Below, one piece after another: positions 36,601 through 45,094 of a stretch of 64,000 nt of DNA. The notes under the pieces were generated by a model. That model saw only the letters and a program-made list of their open reading frames with translations, ran no database searches and was not told where the DNA came from. Location of the stretch: contig NZ_UGNX01000001.1 in assembly GCF_900452415.1 (NCBI RefSeq), forward strand, positions 186,001 through 250,000. The letters are read 5' to 3'. Every line of letters starts with the position of its first letter. Position 1 is the stretch's first letter. Position numbers and translations under genes: made by a program. Source of the stretch: Legionella cincinnatiensis. GTDB lineage: Bacteria > Pseudomonadota > Gammaproteobacteria > Legionellales > Legionellaceae.

Positions 36601-39375
36601 ATTACAAGCTCTGTGACTTGGGATTCGTCCAGCTCTAGTGTTGCTACGATCTCAAATGATCCAGGCAGTAAAGGTTTGGCCCTCGCAAGCACTACACCGA
36701 CTGGGACAACTACTACTATAACCGCAACATTAAATGGTGTATCTGATAGTACCACCTTAACCGTAACAACGGCAGTATTGACGTCCATCGATGTGACTCC
36801 AGCGGCAACAGCCATTCCTCAAGGCACAAGTCAGCCCTATACTGCGAGGGGAATTTATTCAGATGGCACCTTACAAGTTATTACTGATGTAACCTGGTCT
36901 ACATCGGATTCGAGCATTGCTACGATTAACAGTGCTGGGGTAGCTCAAAGCAAAAACAGACAAGCATCAGTGACCATCACTGCAACCTCAGGTACAATAT
37001 CCGGTAATGCAACTTTAACCGTGACAGCAGCAACGTTACAATCAATCGCGGTGACCCCTGCGAACCCAAGTATCGCTAAGGGCACTACCAAGCAGTTTAT
37101 CGCCACTGGAACTTTTACTGATAGCACCACACATGACATCACAAGCTCTGTGACTTGGGATTCGTCCAGCTCTAGTGTTGCAACGATCTCAAATGATCCA
37201 GGGAGTAAAGGTTTGGCTACAGCAAGCACTACGCCGACTGGGACAACTACTACTATCAAAGCAACGTTAAATGGTGTATCTGGTAGTACCACTTTAACTG
37301 TAACAACGGCAGTTTTGACATCTATCAACGTTACTCCAGCAACAGTAGCCATTCCTGAAGGTACGAACCAGACCTTTGTTGCGACGGGAGTTTATTCAGA
37401 TGGCACCTCGCAAACTATTACCAATGTAACCTGGTCTACATCGGATTCGAGCATTGCTACGATTGACAGTGCTGGGGTAGCTCAAAGTAAAAACATACAA
37501 GGATCAGTGACCATTACTGCACTATCAACATCAAGTATGGTATCCGGTACTGCAACTTTAATCGTGACATCAGCAACGTTACAATCCATTACCGTAACGC
37601 CAACTAGTCCAAGGATTGTAATGGATACTATCCAGCAGTTTACTGCTACTGGAAATTTCTCCGATGGTAAGTCATATAATCTTACTAGCGCGGTAACCTG
37701 GTCTTCATCCGATGAAACAGTCGCGATTATTTCTAGTGCTCCAGGAAGCTATGGCTTAGCCACAGGAGAGGGCGTGGGTTCAACAACCATCAAGGCGGAA
37801 TTAAATGTTGTATCCGGTAGTACGAATTTAACTGTGGAGACAGGAGTTACCTTAGGGGGGACTCTCTCTAATCTTACCACTGGTTCAGGATATACTGTCA
37901 CTCTACAAAATAATGGGGGCGACAATTTACTTCTTGAAGCCAATGGCTCGTTTACATTCCCAGAGAAATTTCTTTCCGGTACATCGTATAGTGTTACAGT
38001 CTTGACTCAACCTACAGGACAGCAATGTAATGTCATTCATGGAACGGGAACATTTTCTAATGTTGATGTTACTAATATTAGTGTAGAGTGTAATGTATTA
38101 ATTTCTAGTGACACTTTTAAGGGTACCTCGGCTACCTTGCCTTGGATCACATTAGAATCATCAAATGCGCAAGCGTGTCTTACTGCAGGTGATAATACTG
38201 GGTCTATTCCTGCATGTCAGGCTGGAACTGAGGGAGCGGGAACTAGTGATGGACTTACTCCAGATAATAATGGAAATGGCGTATTACGCTTGACAACTAC
38301 ACAACCTACATTTCAGGGAAGCGGTATTATCGAGTCTACTCAAATTCCTACCGCACAAGGTTTAAGTCTTGATTTCAAAGTTTACTCCTATTCTGATAAT
38401 GTTGAGTCTGGTGCTGATGGGATAAGCTTTATGATTATTAATGCTGATGCTGGCTCTTTTCCTACTGCACTTGGCTGTGTCGGTTCTGGTCTTGGTTATG
38501 GTCGGATTTCCAATGGCTATGTGGGCATTGGCTTAGACGAGTATGGCAATTTTTCTAAGGAACCAGTCTGTTCTTCAGGAGCACCAATTAACCCCAATAA
38601 CATTGGTATCCGCGGAGCAACGACAAATAACGCTGACACCTCTAACCCCTATATTATTGGAAATAATCCGGGCATCTCTATGTGGCAGCGAGCGCTTCTA
38701 CGCAAAGATGTAACTCCTTTAAACTATCATATTACCTTTACAAGCGCGGGAGTGGTGAGTGTGTTTCTTAATGGAACTCCTTATCTAGCAGGGGTTAATG
38801 TGGTTCCAGGTGCAGGAACACCTCCGGAAATGTTGTATTTTGGTTTTGCCGCAAGCACGGGAACTCATTACAACATTCATGAGATTCAAGATTTCGCGAT
38901 TTCAATTCCAACCTCCCCCAGCCTGGATTTATCTGTAACAGCGCCTGATGAATTAATTGTTGGTGGTTCAGGACAAAATTACACCTTTACCATTAGAAAT
39001 ACAGGAGGTTCGTCGACGTCGAGCTCAGGGACTATCCAATTATTCGATAATGGCTTACCTGCTGGTGTTACCTTAGCTGGGCCTTTAGTATTAGGAGGAC
39101 CAAGTATTGGTAGTGCAACTTTGAATGGATGTAACAGCTCTGGATCATCCATAGGCAGTACTTGTCAAATTAATAATGCTGCAATTTCAAGTGTTGACCC
39201 TAATAATTATTTGACGGTTACTGTACCTATAAATGTCTCTAGTGGAGGTACTAAAACTTACTCTGCTTCAATTTATTCTACTTCACCAACACCAGGTGGA
39301 AATGATGCAGGCTGTAATAGTGCAGTATATAGTTCCTATTTATGTTCAGGATCAGCCACTGTGAATGCGGAATAA
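33655..39375 (+). CDS. Giant exported protein: 14 BIG2 (Ig-like) domains, L-type-lectin-like domain, C-terminal beta domain
   Basis: 1906 aa from ATG 33655 (an upstream GTG adds five codons). Signal peptide ~1-25 (MAQA|GG). Residues ~26-140 form an N-domain with two Cys-bearing loops. Residues ~146-1397 hold 14 BIG2 repeats of ~88 aa, each opening with a ...SI.V.P motif followed by TQQF.ATG and SSVTWSSS. Residues ~1400-1482 match the LQNNGGDNL domain of the propeller protein at 3477. Residues ~1484-1755 resemble an L-type lectin (LDFKVYSY, GADGISFMI, GYVGIGLDEYGNF, VFLNG). Residues ~1759-1906 are a beta-sandwich of the DUF11 type. No LPXTG or autotransporter barrel is seen, so the anchor is unknown. 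Probably a surface adhesin binding glycans. Confidence 0.85.
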   Translation: MKQIHFLMQLIVGLFAFSFMSMAQAGGPLWTFTPVDGYPSALTISKTGTATVKYTVTNQTSKKRTLMMQPQVGISQTQPCIVGPKGSASSSCTLALTISGSLLPPSGVSGGPNLCQANPNGTPNPNLCYQPSPANILNVKVTSEASLVSIDVTPVNPAIAQGLTQQFTATGIYSDNTSKDLTSSVTWSSSNTNIAVISSTTGLAEGIAQGTVTITATSGAIAGTTNLTVSTAKLKSIVVKPTNPQIAQGTTQQFIAVGVFTDGSTHNITSSVVWSSSNTTVALISNRLGNNGLAAGRTAGATTITATLGTISGTTTLTVTNAVLQSIFVSPVNRTIAQGITQQYSATGIFSDNSTQDLTSSVNWSSSNTDIATINNTGKATSIAQGKVLIRATSGSVFGTTSLTVTAATLKSIAVTPANASIAKGTTQQFIATGTFTDGSKSDITSSVFWSSSQPEFATISNEAGSNGLATGESAGQTNIVATLGTISGSTPFTVTTATLVSISVSPANKTIANGVTQPYTATGIFSDNSTQDLTYSASLIWSTSAPTVATINSIGQATGVGPGTATVTATYGALSGTANLTVTAATLQSIAVTPASAMIPQGATQQFIATGTFSNGSTYDITSSVTWSSGDESVVVFSEPGLNGLATGKNRGSTTVKATLGTVSSPTVNATVTDATLVSINVDPVIKSIPQGLTQQFTATGVYSDGSSRPLTSSVHWSSSTSAASISNELGSQGLATGDSTGTTTITATYSDASSTVSGTATLTVTNATLQSIAVTPASATIPLGTTQQFIATGTFTDGTTHDLTSTVTWDSSTPGVATISNNLGSYGLATAGMSQTGSTTIKATLGSLSGSATLNVSGVVLQSISITPAAVAIPKSTNQAFVATGIYSDGSSKIITDVTWSTSDASIATIDSVGVAQSKNIQGSVTITAISGTVSGTATLSVTAATLQSIAVTPVNPSIAKGTTKQFIATGTYTDGTTQDITSSVTWDSSSSSVATISNDPGSKGLALASTTPTGTTTTITATLNGVSDSTTLTVTTAVLTSIDVTPAATAIPQGTSQPYTARGIYSDGTLQVITDVTWSTSDSSIATINSAGVAQSKNRQASVTITATSGTISGNATLTVTAATLQSIAVTPANPSIAKGTTKQFIATGTFTDSTTHDITSSVTWDSSSSSVATISNDPGSKGLATASTTPTGTTTTIKATLNGVSGSTTLTVTTAVLTSINVTPATVAIPEGTNQTFVATGVYSDGTSQTITNVTWSTSDSSIATIDSAGVAQSKNIQGSVTITALSTSSMVSGTATLIVTSATLQSITVTPTSPRIVMDTIQQFTATGNFSDGKSYNLTSAVTWSSSDETVAIISSAPGSYGLATGEGVGSTTIKAELNVVSGSTNLTVETGVTLGGTLSNLTTGSGYTVTLQNNGGDNLLLEANGSFTFPEKFLSGTSYSVTVLTQPTGQQCNVIHGTGTFSNVDVTNISVECNVLISSDTFKGTSATLPWITLESSNAQACLTAGDNTGSIPACQAGTEGAGTSDGLTPDNNGNGVLRLTTTQPTFQGSGIIESTQIPTAQGLSLDFKVYSYSDNVESGADGISFMIINADAGSFPTALGCVGSGLGYGRISNGYVGIGLDEYGNFSKEPVCSSGAPINPNNIGIRGATTNNADTSNPYIIGNNPGISMWQRALLRKDVTPLNYHITFTSAGVVSVFLNGTPYLAGVNVVPGAGTPPEMLYFGFAASTGTHYNIHEIQDFAISIPTSPSLDLSVTAPDELIVGGSGQNYTFTIRNTGGSSTSSSGTIQLFDNGLPAGVTLAGPLVLGGPSIGSATLNGCNSSGSSIGSTCQINNAAISSVDPNNYLTVTVPINVSSGGTKTYSASIYSTSPTPGGNDAGCNSAVYSSYLCSGSATVNAE
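36490..37580 (+). repeat. Two near-identical 537-bp units (two BIG2 domains each) in the giant gene
   Basis: ACAATCAATCGCGGT recurs at 36501 and 37038, and GATTCGTCCAGCTCTAGTGT recurs at ~36624 and ~37161, both at a spacing of 537 bp (179 codons). A third, more diverged unit starts near 37581. This DNA-level identity points to recent duplication of a two-domain block. Confidence 0.85.
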
Positions 39376-39601
39376 GGTGTTAATATCGATGTTCGTTGAG
39401 AGGGCACGCAGCAGGGGTATAAAGCCCTGCTGAAGATGGACAATGCCCACTAAACATCACTTTCCTCTATCGGTACCTTCCGAAACAGCGGAAGGCCTAA
39501 AAAAGCAATAAATCGTGCTAGAAACCTCATCTTGCAGTAGAGTCTTTAATAGACTCTCTGCTTATGCAGAGGGTGGCGCTTTTCTAAACATCACTTTCTG
39601 C

Positions 39602-40387
39602 CTATGTACATTGATTAACACACCGAACGATCTGCTCCAAATCATTATCTAAGGGCAGAACATGGGCTGAGTTTGCAAGCCAATGTATGGTTGTATTAGG
39701 TAGATTAGCAAACATTTTTTCTACTTCTTGGGATGCTACAACAATGTCATGCTTGCCTAAGAAAAGATCTACGGGGCAGTTAGGAGGTATCCATTGATGT
39801 TCTTGGATTAACGCAAACAGCTCAAGTAGTGCAGAAAGAGGGACTCTGCGATAGGAGATTTCAGTGTGATTGTCACTGACAAGATTGCCAGCCATGCCAC
39901 GTAGCTCACAAAAACCCAGACTCTTAAGCAGAGTAATTAATTTTATATTGCGATTAATATTCATCTGCAATTTTAAGGCAGGGGCTAAAAGAAACATGTG
40001 ATTAAATGAATAATTTAGGCTCAGTTTACATGCCAACAAAGCACCAAGGGAGACGCCCAATACATCTATTTTTTGATATTCTTTAAACAATAGCTCACAT
40101 TCTTGATGAGCGTGCGATACCCAATCATTTTTTTTGGCTTTGCTGAAAGCAGCAATACTGTCGGCATGCCCGGGTAGTGCCGGACATACTACGGCATCAT
40201 AGTTTTTTAATTGAGGGATAAGGTAACGATAAACAGCGGGGGACGACGTGAAACCATGAAAAAGCAGTAGGGCGCGATCTTTTTTTGTGCCGCGTTGATT
40301 AATGGGTTTAAGAAGTGAAAAGTCATCTTCTTTTAAAGCAAGAAGTTGTTTTCCACGGCACATAAAGCGAAAATCATTATAAATCAT
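39602..40387 (-). CDS. Alpha/beta hydrolase (carboxylesterase/monoglyceride-lipase type)
   Basis: 261 aa. Oxyanion-region HGFTSSPAVYR (~44-54), nucleophile elbow GVSLGAL with Ser113, acid Asp214 (FLGKHDIVV) and His242 (NSAHVLPL) make a complete triad in the usual order. No signal peptide, so probably cytoplasmic. Size and spacing resemble small esterases such as carboxylesterase Est30 or lysophospholipases; the substrate cannot be read from the sequence. It stands alone, convergent with the giant gene. Confidence 0.85.
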   Translation of the reverse strand: MIYNDFRFMCRGKQLLALKEDDFSLLKPINQRGTKKDRALLLFHGFTSSPAVYRYLIPQLKNYDAVVCPALPGHADSIAAFSKAKKNDWVSHAHQECELLFKEYQKIDVLGVSLGALLACKLSLNYSFNHMFLLAPALKLQMNINRNIKLITLLKSLGFCELRGMAGNLVSDNHTEISYRRVPLSALLELFALIQEHQWIPPNCPVDLFLGKHDIVVASQEVEKMFANLPNTTIHWLANSAHVLPLDNDLEQIVRCVNQCT

Positions 40388-40573
40388 GAGTAATCCATTT
40401 TGTTTGTATTTATTTTGAAAATTTAGTGTAAATTGATTTCATGCACAATTCATCAAAAATAATTCTTGATAAGATTATAGTATACAATAGCATGTTAGTA
40501 CTGTTTCTAGAGCATTGCATTTGATGATGTGCTATCTTTAAAATAATAGGGGTAGATTACTGAGGTTCAATAT

Positions 40574-41323
40574 ATGAGTGAAGATAAATCAATAAGTAAA
40601 GATCCAACACCCACAAAAGATCCTACACCAACACCTAAAACAGATACGGTTGCTCCGCCACAGCCTGATCAGATCACTGTGCCATCAACAGATGGGCCTA
40701 AGCCTGATGCGAAGAAAGATAAAGATGAGCCTAAGAAAGGCGGTGAAGAGCCTAAATCTGACAAAAAGGATAAAAAGGGGTTCGATTCAGGCAGCCAAGA
40801 TCCAAAGATGAAGCTTATCGATGAACTGTCTGTGATGGTCGAAGAGATTAATGATGATGTCAATAAATTGATGGGAAAAGGTGTTGATAAACTTAAAGAC
40901 AAATTCAAAGAAACAGAGTTGGGTCAAGAATGTATGAAATTAAAAGAAGAAATGGGAAAGGCTAAAGATAGGTTAGGCCAAGCAGCCCTTAATGTAGCAA
41001 ATGAAAAATGGGATGAGCTTAAAACTTCTAAAGAGTTAGCACCTATTGCAAATGCTTTGTCCTCCGCTAAACAACAAGTTGCTAATATGGGTAACAGTCT
41101 TAGTCAAGGGCTTGTTTCTGGGGTGAAAGGTCTTACCGAAGGTGTCAAACAAATTGGTATGGAGTCCCCAAAAAGTAGTGATGTTACACCTACTCAATCA
41201 GTGAAATCCAGTGTTGATGAAGTTGATGGGACAAAACTGGAACAATCATCGCCTAAGAAAGAGGAACCAGAGAAGGGTAAAGATTTGGAAAAAGAAGGGC
41301 CAAGTTTTGGCAGTGGTAACTAG
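40574..41323 (+). CDS. Unrecognised Lys/Glu/Pro-rich protein with central helix
   Basis: 249 aa; TGAGGTT precedes the ATG. Residues ~1-75 are a low-complexity Pro/Asp/Lys segment (KDPTPTKDPTPTP). Residues ~77-195 are amphipathic helix (MKLIDELSVMVEEINDDVNKL), perhaps coiled coil. The tail repeats Lys/Glu/Pro (SSPKKEEPEKGKDLEKEGP). No signal peptide, membrane helix or enzyme motif. Disordered ends around a helical core, and a Glu-rich C-terminus like the E-block of Dot/Icm substrates, make it a candidate secreted protein; this is unproved. Confidence 0.7.
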   Translation: MSEDKSISKDPTPTKDPTPTPKTDTVAPPQPDQITVPSTDGPKPDAKKDKDEPKKGGEEPKSDKKDKKGFDSGSQDPKMKLIDELSVMVEEINDDVNKLMGKGVDKLKDKFKETELGQECMKLKEEMGKAKDRLGQAALNVANEKWDELKTSKELAPIANALSSAKQQVANMGNSLSQGLVSGVKGLTEGVKQIGMESPKSSDVTPTQSVKSSVDEVDGTKLEQSSPKKEEPEKGKDLEKEGPSFGSGN

Positions 41324-41353
41324 AGTTCGATCTTAGATTTAGCTGATTTTTTT

Positions 41354-41407
41354 AAACAAAACAGACCCTGTAAATATTGTTTATATGGAACAGGGTCTGT
41401 TTTGTTT
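41354..41407. terminator. Bidirectional Rho-independent terminator
   Basis: AAACAAAACAGACCCTG and CAGGGTCTGTTTTGTTT form a perfect seventeen-base stem with a 20-base loop. It separates the plus-strand 40574 gene from the convergent guaC and can end both transcripts. Confidence 0.85.
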
Positions 41408-41428
41408 GATTATCGCTTAAGTTCGTTT

Positions 41429-42439
41429 TTAACCTAATAACTTATGAGGCAAACTTTCAATGCGTCCAGCTTGCGTGACAATGACGTAATTTAATTTACG
41501 TTGCAGTTCACTAATCGTATCCGCGCCTGCATAAGTTAAACCCGATCTTAAACCTCCAACAATATCGGCAATAATTGCATCAGGATTGTCTTTAAAAGGT
41601 ACTTCTGTTGCTACACCTTCGGCGGTTTTCCACTCATGCATTTCACCTAAGAAATTCTCTTGTGCCTCTTTAGAAGCCATGCCTCGGTAACGTTTCACTT
41701 TGCTGCCATCATTTTTTTGAATGACTTCGCCAGGAGTTGGGGATGTTCCCGCTAACATGCCGCCAATCATCACAAAGTCGGCACCAAAAGCTAAAGCTTT
41801 TACTATATCTCCAGATGTTTTAATTCCACCATCTGCAACAATAGAACGATCTGCGCGTGAGCAATCTTGGATACAGGTTAACATAGGAACTCCAAAGCCC
41901 GTTTTGATGCGAGTACTGCATACAGAACCACCGCCAATTCCTGCTTTAATGATGTCTGCGCCACAGGAGGCAAGATAATCGGCACCAGCATAGGTGGCAA
42001 CATTGCCTGCCATGATACAACGATCAGCGAGAATTTTGCGTAAGTTCTTTAGTGTTTTGCCCACATATTTGGCATGCGCATGGGCAACGTCCACGCAGAA
42101 ATAATCAGCACCTGCATCGCGTAATGCCTCAGCTCTTTCTAATTCAGCAGTAGAGCACCCAACAGAGACGAAAACAATACCACTACACTTTTTAAATTCT
42201 TCGATATTATCTTTGACAGACATAAAGCGGTGTAAGGCACCCATAGCTCCTTTAGAGGTCATGAAATTTGCCATAGTGCTTTCAGTAATCGTATCCATAT
42301 TGGAACTGATTACAGGCAGTTCCAAAGTTAATTTGCCTAAGCGGTCTTTACTGGTGGTTTCTACTACTCTTCTTGATTCATGATGATTGTATGAAGGAAC
42401 AAGGAGAACGTCATCAAAGGTGATGGCATGGTCTGTCAT
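41429..42439 (-). CDS. guaC: GMP reductase
   Basis: Reduces GMP to IMP with NADPH, a purine salvage step. 336 aa IMPDH/GMPR barrel without the two CBS domains of IMP dehydrogenase. The active-site loop GIGGGSVCSTRIKTG places catalytic Cys174. IVADGGIKTSGDIVKALAFGA and the MIGGMLAGTSPTPGE phosphate loop fit GuaC. The short length and RYRGMASKEAQENF flap favour GMP reductase over IMPDH, but assignment rests on pattern. Monocistronic, with its own terminator. Confidence 0.85.
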   Translation of the reverse strand: MTDHAITFDDVLLVPSYNHHESRRVVETTSKDRLGKLTLELPVISSNMDTITESTMANFMTSKGAMGALHRFMSVKDNIEEFKKCSGIVFVSVGCSTAELERAEALRDAGADYFCVDVAHAHAKYVGKTLKNLRKILADRCIMAGNVATYAGADYLASCGADIIKAGIGGGSVCSTRIKTGFGVPMLTCIQDCSRADRSIVADGGIKTSGDIVKALAFGADFVMIGGMLAGTSPTPGEVIQKNDGSKVKRYRGMASKEAQENFLGEMHEWKTAEGVATEVPFKDNPDAIIADIVGGLRSGLTYAGADTISELQRKLNYVIVTQAGRIESLPHKLLG

Positions 42440-42548
42440 GGTAAATCCTTAAAGTGCATACTATAACTCACATTTTGCACTAAATCTATTTTTGTTTATT
42501 CTTCGTTTAAGATGATTTTTTACTGTTCATATGTCCACACAAACAGCC

Positions 42549-42576
42549 TTGATCGAATCAAAAGTGATTCGATCAG
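42549..42576 (-). terminator. Hairpin after the phoH-like gene
   Basis: TGATCGAATCA and TGATTCGATCA form a perfect eleven-base stem with a four-base AAAG loop, about 38 bp after the PhoH-like stop. There is no U run, so its role is uncertain. Confidence 0.4.
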
Positions 42577-42613
42577 ACAAATAAAGATACTCTTCTGTAC
42601 AAGAAAATAGGGG

Positions 42614-44008
42614 CTATAAATGTTCTGCAGCATAAAATGCAAGTCTTGAGCGTTCCCCACGAGTTAAGCTCATGTGGGCGCTGTGTTCCCAATGTTTAAA
42701 ACGATCCACTGCAAACGTTAAACCAGAAGTTGTTTCACTTAAATAAGGGGTATCGATTTGTTTGATATCTCCAAGACAAATAATCTTCGAGCCTGGGCCT
42801 GCGCGTGTAACCAAAGTCTTAATTTGCTTCGGAGTCAAATTTTGTGCTTCATCAATAATGATATAACGATTTAAAAAAGTACGACCTCGCATGAAGTTCA
42901 AAGAACGAATTTTAATTTTATTTTGCAATAAATCCTGGGTTGCCCCACGTCCAAAACTACCTCCAACCTGTGAGCTATGGAGTACTTCTAAATTATCCAT
43001 CAACGCCCCCATCCAGGGAGTCATTTTTTCTTCTTCGGTGCCAGGAAGAAAACCAATATCTTCCCCTACAGGAATAGTGACACGAGTCATTAAAATTTCA
43101 GAGTAGCGATTTTGATCCAAAACTTGTGTTAATCCTGCAGCGATAGTCAGGAGCGTTTTTCCTGTACCTGCAGGGCCTTGTAAGCTTACAAAGTCAATCT
43201 CCGGATCCAAAAGTAGATTTAAGGAAAAGTTTTGTTCGCGATTTTTAGCGTGAATTCCCCAAACTGAATGTTTGGTATAATCACGAATTAATTGAATGAC
43301 CGCATGATCATGTTCTAGTTTTTTGACGATGGCTTGAAATTGATCATCTTCAGTACTGAGACAATCATTTGGATTCCATTGTTTAATTAATGGACCCGCT
43401 ACTTTATAAAAAGTTTTGCCACTTTCTTGCCAAGAGCCCATGTCTTTCGCATGGGTTTCCCAGAAATCATTCTCCAGTATATGTAAGCCTCGATGCAGAA
43501 GATTGACATCATCAAGTACTTGGTCACTGTAGTAGTCTTCTGCAAGAATCCCAAGTATTCCTGCTTTAATGCGTAAGTTAATGTCTTTGGATACAATAAT
43601 AACTTGCTTTGTTCCCGCATGTTTTTTTTGTAATCCTAAGGCTGTAGCGAGAATAGTATTATCTACCTTGTGTCCAGGTAATGTAGATGGAACCACTTGG
43701 TCAAATTCATCGGTTTGAAAAAACAGTTTGCCGCTGCATTTTTTTTTATCTGAATAGTTAGGGATTGGTAAGCCTGAGACAACTTGCTCGTGAGAGGAAT
43801 TGCTCATAAGTTCTACCAACATACGATTGGTTTGTCGTACGTTGCGTGCTACTTCCGAGGTACCCGTTTTATGACTGTCTAATTCTTCTAATACAACCAT
43901 TGGCAAATAGATATCGTGTTCTTCAAAATGATAGATGGCTGTAGGATCATGCATTAAAATATTAGTGTCGAGCACAAACAGCTTCGGAGTGGTATTGCTT
44001 TTATCCAT
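42614..44008 (-). CDS. PIN-domain / PhoH-like ATPase
   Basis: 464 aa. The N-terminal PIN domain (~8-150) keeps acidic residues of nuclease sites (LFVLDTNILMHDP and VVLEELDSHK). The PhoH ATPase (~240-450) has Walker A GPAGTGKTLLTIAAG and Walker B YIIIDEAQNLTP. This PIN-PhoH architecture is linked to RNA processing (PhoH2 toxins in mycobacteria are RNA helicase-nucleases). No toxin-antitoxin partner is seen. The gene is monocistronic. In Legionella such genes are annotated as PhoH-family. Confidence 0.9.
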   Translation of the reverse strand: MDKSNTTPKLFVLDTNILMHDPTAIYHFEEHDIYLPMVVLEELDSHKTGTSEVARNVRQTNRMLVELMSNSSHEQVVSGLPIPNYSDKKKCSGKLFFQTDEFDQVVPSTLPGHKVDNTILATALGLQKKHAGTKQVIIVSKDINLRIKAGILGILAEDYYSDQVLDDVNLLHRGLHILENDFWETHAKDMGSWQESGKTFYKVAGPLIKQWNPNDCLSTEDDQFQAIVKKLEHDHAVIQLIRDYTKHSVWGIHAKNREQNFSLNLLLDPEIDFVSLQGPAGTGKTLLTIAAGLTQVLDQNRYSEILMTRVTIPVGEDIGFLPGTEEEKMTPWMGALMDNLEVLHSSQVGGSFGRGATQDLLQNKIKIRSLNFMRGRTFLNRYIIIDEAQNLTPKQIKTLVTRAGPGSKIICLGDIKQIDTPYLSETTSGLTFAVDRFKHWEHSAHMSLTRGERSRLAFYAAEHL

Positions 44009-44165
44009 AAATTCACCTTTTATGATGGAGCCATTGTCATTAAAATCTGTAGCCTAGGCGCGAAGCAAGGCGAAACTGGATTTTAGGCCATGAAAACCTG
44101 GGTTTCATCCAGGTAACTATTCACTGTTATTACGTTAAGAGTGTAGGAATGATAACTTCCTGAAC

Positions 44166-44354
44166 TTAACGCGAGTTCGGATAAATATCCAGTTTCTCTA
44201 TCGATCCGTTCGGGCTGAGGAAGTGCATAGCGCTGTCTCAAAGCCTTGGCACGAGTTTCGAATTTTGTGCTAAGGCTTCGAGATGGCATACATGCCCCTC
44301 AGCCTGAACGGATCGACGTAAAACCACGCATTTAAAATCTGAAACTCACGTTAA
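44166..44354. repeat. MITE-like palindromic element, family B, copy 1
   Basis: 189 bp from TTAACGCGAGTTC to GAAACTCACGTTAA. Core GTTCGGGCTGAGGAAGTGCA and CGAGATGGCATACATGCCCC. It shares its last TTAA with the left end of element A2, so the two abut exactly. A 68-codon frame here is only a product of the palindrome. Confidence 0.8.
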
Positions 44355-44563
44355 CTTAACGTCAGTTATGGATAAAGATATAATTATAACGAGTCTCTAT
44401 CACGCTCCGTTCGAGCTGAGGAGGCGCACCAGCGCCGTCTCGAAGCCTTGGCATCGGGTTCGAGAAAGTACCTGCCAAGGCTTCGAGATGGCATACATGC
44501 CCCTCAGCCCGAACGGGTCGAAGTAATAACCCGATCTCTTCTCCATAATTGACGTTAACTTAA
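44351..44563. repeat. MITE-like palindromic element, family A, copy 2
   Basis: 213 bp from TTAACTTAACGTCAGTTATG to GACGTTAACTTAA, the inverse orientation of copy 1 (26219-26430) with nearly the same length. The interior matches the GCCAAGGCTTCGAGA/GGCTGAGGAGGCGC palindrome. It follows element B1 in tandem, filling most of the 44009-44641 gap between the PhoH-like gene and bcp. Confidence 0.8.
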
Positions 44564-44641
44564 TGGTAGCGAAACTGCTACTTTGTTATTAATTTTCGTT
44601 TATTGTGCTTAGGGAATGAAACTCCGTCAAGGGGAATATCC

Positions 44642-45094
44642 TTATTTTAAAGTATCTAACACTTCATCCACATGACCATTGACCTTAACTTTTCGCCATT
44701 CTTTCATCAGCTTGCCTTGGGGGTCAATGATAAAAGTACTGCGTTCAATACCACGCACTTGTTTGCCATACATGGATTTCATTTTTATCACATCAAATAA
44801 TTGGCATAATTGTTCGTCTTGGTCGCTAATGAGTTCAAAGGGAAAGCTTTGTTTGACTTTAAAATTTTCATGTGATTTTAAACTGTCGCGGGAAACTCCA
44901 AATATTTGTGTGTTTAAAGCTTGGAATTGGGGATATGCATCTCTGAAGTTTTGACCTTCAGTGGTGCATCCTGGAGTTGCATCCTTAGGATAAAAATAAA
45001 GAACTACATATTGTCCTTGATAGTCACTAAGTTGGCCTGAAAGTCCGTTTGTTGCCGTAAAGGTAAAATTAGGTACGGATTCACCTATATTCAT
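44642..45094 (-). CDS. bcp: Thiol peroxidase / peroxiredoxin Bcp
   Basis: Reduces H2O2 and organic peroxides. 150 aa from ATG 45094, which has GGGAGAG upstream and overlaps the smpB stop as TGATG. Peroxidatic Cys43 in YPKDATPGCTTEGQNF. Further features GVSRDSLKSHENFK and ISDQDEQLCQLFDV (a second Cys that may be resolving) and RSTFIID fit Bcp/PrxQ. The longer frame from 45142 is not used. Confidence 0.93.
   Translation of the reverse strand: MNIGESVPNFTFTATNGLSGQLSDYQGQYVVLYFYPKDATPGCTTEGQNFRDAYPQFQALNTQIFGVSRDSLKSHENFKVKQSFPFELISDQDEQLCQLFDVIKMKSMYGKQVRGIERSTFIIDPQGKLMKEWRKVKVNGHVDEVLDTLK

Noticed and set aside
34407-37943. Several minus-strand frames inside the giant BIG2 gene
   Set aside because: They mirror the repetitive codons of the plus-strand gene and have no independent start signals.
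33655-39375. CRISPR-like periodicity
   Set aside because: The regular repeats are protein-coding BIG2 domains of ~260 bp, not short direct repeats with spacers.
39376-39601. Hairpins CAGCAGGG...CCCTGCTG and CCTTCCG...CGGAAGG after the giant gene
   Set aside because: They are clear stems but lack U runs, so they are not called as terminators; the repeated TAAACATCACTTTC here is noted only.
44083-44289. 68-codon minus-strand frame
   Set aside because: It falls in palindromic repeat B1 and merely reads through its arms.
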